From CAYFZO01 sp964347615 (GTDB lineage: Bacteria; Pseudomonadota; Gammaproteobacteria; Poriferisulfidales; Oxydemutatoraceae), in the NCBI GenBank assembly GCA_964347615.1, contig CAYFZO010000051.1, positions 1 to 5,793 on the forward strand: a stretch of 5,793 bases of DNA, read 5' to 3'. Below the pieces are notes generated by a model, which saw only the letters and a list, made by a program, of their open reading frames with translations, had not been told where the DNA came from and ran no database searches. This document shows, one piece after another, positions 4,162-5,793 of this stretch (the first letter of the stretch is position 1; every line of letters starts with the position of its first letter). Both the position numbers and the translations under genes were made by a program.

Positions 4162-5793
4162 CGACGTCTTCCCGGAACGAAACCGAAAACGTGCAGCCGG
4201 CTCCTGAAGCAGGGGAAAAGTTCAGCCGGCTGAAGGCGCTGCTGCGTGAAATGTTTCAGCTCGACCGCGGTGATTTGGATTTCGGCTTGTACCGGATTAT
4301 GAACATGAAGGCGAAAGAGATTACGGCGTTTCTCGATAACGATTTGTTGCCGCAGGTAAAAACACATATAAACCTCACTTCTGACGAAGACCGGAAAGCG
4401 TTGGAGGCAGGAATACAGAATGCCGTCAAGCAAGCAAGGGAGTTAGAGATTGATCCCGAGTCCTCGCCGAAAGTAAAGAAACTGCGCGACCGACTGGCTG
4501 AGGCAAAGAAAGACGCGCACGTTGAAGCGGACGTCTACAACCATCTCGCCAATTTTTTCGCCCGTTATTACACCGAGGGGGATTTCCTATCCTTGCGCCG
4601 TTATTCCGGCGGCGGCGAGTCGGCTTATCTCATCCCCTACGACGGCGAGGAAGTGAAGTTGCACTGGGCCAACGCGGACCAGTACTACATCAAGACGACG
4701 GAAAACTACGCTTCCTATATCTTTACCGTCGATGAAGGTGCAACGGCTAAGCGGGTGCGTTTTGAAATTGCAGCTGCCGACAACGAGAAAGACAACGTCA
4801 AAGAGGCGAGAGCCAACCAGCGTCGCTTTGTGCTTGCTAAGGGCAAGAACGCCGTAGGGGTTGAAGGAGAAGAGCTTGTCGTTTCCTTTGAACATCGGCC
4901 TCTGACCCAATCCGAAAAGAAAGTCTGGCCGGGTAACGGCAACGGTCAGCAAAATAAGATTAACGAAGAGACGGCAGAGAAGATTTTGAATTCAGGAGCG
5001 CTGGATCCAAGTTGGAAGAATCTTTTGGCCGCGGCGGCACCGACGGAAGCCAACGGCGAACGTACGGTGTTGGAGAAGCACGTCGAGCGTTATACGGCGA
5101 AAAACAGCTTTGACTACTTCATCCACAAGGATTTGAAGCGATTCCTGCGGAGTGAATTAGACCTGTACCTCAATACGGAAGTGTTGAACCCGGACGATTT
5201 GGAGCAAGGCAATGCCGCTAATCTCGACAGGGCACTGGCGCGGGTGCGCGCGATCCGCCATATCGGGAAGAAAATCATTGACTTTCTCGCGCAGTTGGAG
5301 AATTTCCAGAAGCAGCTTTGGCTCAAGAAGAAGTTTGTTCTGGAGAGTCACTGGTGTGTGACGCTCGACCGGGTGCCGGAGGATTTTTATCCTGAAATCG
5401 CGGCCAATGAGGCGCAGCGTGAAGAATGGGTGGAACTGTTTGCGATCAATAATATTGAGGGGGACTTGGGAAACGGCGGCGCCGGTTATGCCGAGCCGTT
5501 GAGTGTCGAGTTTCTCAAAGCCAATCCTTTCTTGGTGGTTGATACGCGGTATTTTGATAAAGATTTTACGGACCGCTTGTTGGAGGCGCTTTCTGAAGGT
5601 GGTTCATTGGATGAGCAGACGGATGGATTGTTGATTCACGGGGAAAATTTTCAGGCGCTGAGTTTGCTGCAAGCGCGATATCAGGAGCAGATAGAGTGTG
5701 TGTATATTGATCCTCCCTATAACTCTAAGACAACGGCAATTGCTTATAAAAACATGTACAAGCATTCATCATGGATTACTCTTATGGATGGGC
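4152..5793 (+). CDS. Large N6-adenine-specific DNA methyltransferase, type III Mod-like, N-terminal 547 codons (3'-truncated by window)
   Basis: The frame runs unbroken from the ATG at 4152 to the window edge. The catalytic motif IV is DPPYN at residues 520-524, preceded by GENFQALSLL (497-506) and followed by KHSSWITLMDG, the arrangement of beta-class adenine methylases such as type III Mod, in which DPPY comes before the S-adenosylmethionine motif; that second motif lies beyond the window. About 490 residues precede the catalytic domain, far more than in EcoP15I-type Mod (DPPY near residue 120). This part contains segments I recognise from large Mod-like proteins of defence islands: LDFGLYRIMN (42-51), HLANFFARYYTEGDF (131-145) and IPYDGEEVKLHWAN (161-174), with a charged, probably coiled-coil stretch at about 78-125. 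The start must lie upstream of residue 42; the ATG at 4152 fits the promoter. It would methylate adenine in host DNA, and a helicase-nuclease partner is expected to the right but not seen. I am sure of the methylase, less sure of the exact system type. Confidence 0.9.
   Translation, partial: MVNSTSSRNETENVQPAPEAGEKFSRLKALLREMFQLDRGDLDFGLYRIMNMKAKEITAFLDNDLLPQVKTHINLTSDEDRKALEAGIQNAVKQARELEIDPESSPKVKKLRDRLAEAKKDAHVEADVYNHLANFFARYYTEGDFLSLRRYSGGGESAYLIPYDGEEVKLHWANADQYYIKTTENYASYIFTVDEGATAKRVRFEIAAADNEKDNVKEARANQRRFVLAKGKNAVGVEGEELVVSFEHRPLTQSEKKVWPGNGNGQQNKINEETAEKILNSGALDPSWKNLLAAAAPTEANGERTVLEKHVERYTAKNSFDYFIHKDLKRFLRSELDLYLNTEVLNPDDLEQGNAANLDRALARVRAIRHIGKKIIDFLAQLENFQKQLWLKKKFVLESHWCVTLDRVPEDFYPEIAANEAQREEWVELFAINNIEGDLGNGGAGYAEPLSVEFLKANPFLVVDTRYFDKDFTDRLLEALSEGGSLDEQTDGLLIHGENFQALSLLQARYQEQIECVYIDPPYNSKTTAIAYKNMYKHSSWITLMDG

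Noticed and set aside
4137..4952. Minus-strand open frames opposite the methyltransferase gene
   Set aside because: The plus-strand frame carries the conserved methylase motifs throughout; the minus frames are antisense shadows with no family features.

Overview
The window looks like a bacterial chromosomal segment, probably from a beta- or gammaproteobacterium. This rests on a proteobacterial-style hemL (the C5 route to aminolevulinate) beside a cytochrome b561-type gene. Phylum is an inference from protein character only; no rRNA or other marker is present. A run of exactly 100 Ns at 1694-1793 shows this is a scaffolded draft, probably from a metagenome or short reads.

Layout, left to right. 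(1) 2-1539, plus strand: the end of mcrB and a complete mcrC, overlapping by four bases (ATGA), form a McrBC-type (type IV) restriction module. (2) 1465-1988: a tandem array of a 74-75 bp unit. The first unit is the last 25 codons of mcrC including its stop codon; at least six further units, complete or partial, follow, and the assembly gap falls inside the array. (3) 2059-4013, minus strand: hemL (glutamate-1-semialdehyde aminomutase) followed 68 bp later by a four-helix cytochrome b561-family gene, ordinary housekeeping functions converging on the repeat array. (4) 4014-4151: a divergent intergenic region with a good sigma70-type promoter for the rightward gene. The promoter sits so close to the ATG that the transcript should be leaderless or nearly so, and an 8-bp inverted repeat brackets the promoter and start codon. 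(5) 4152-5793 and beyond, plus strand: the first 547 codons of a large N6-adenine DNA methyltransferase of the type III Mod-like kind (motif DPPYN), with an unusually long N-terminal region, cut off by the window edge.

Two DNA-modification or restriction modules therefore flank a small heme-related pair, a layout typical of a defence island built around core genes. McrBC cuts modified DNA, while the methyltransferase would modify DNA, probably with a restriction partner to the right of the window. Whether the two are compatible, meaning McrBC ignores this methylation, cannot be told from sequence alone. The least ordinary parts are the tandem amplification of the mcrC 3' end and the compact, dyad-bracketed promoter of the methyltransferase.
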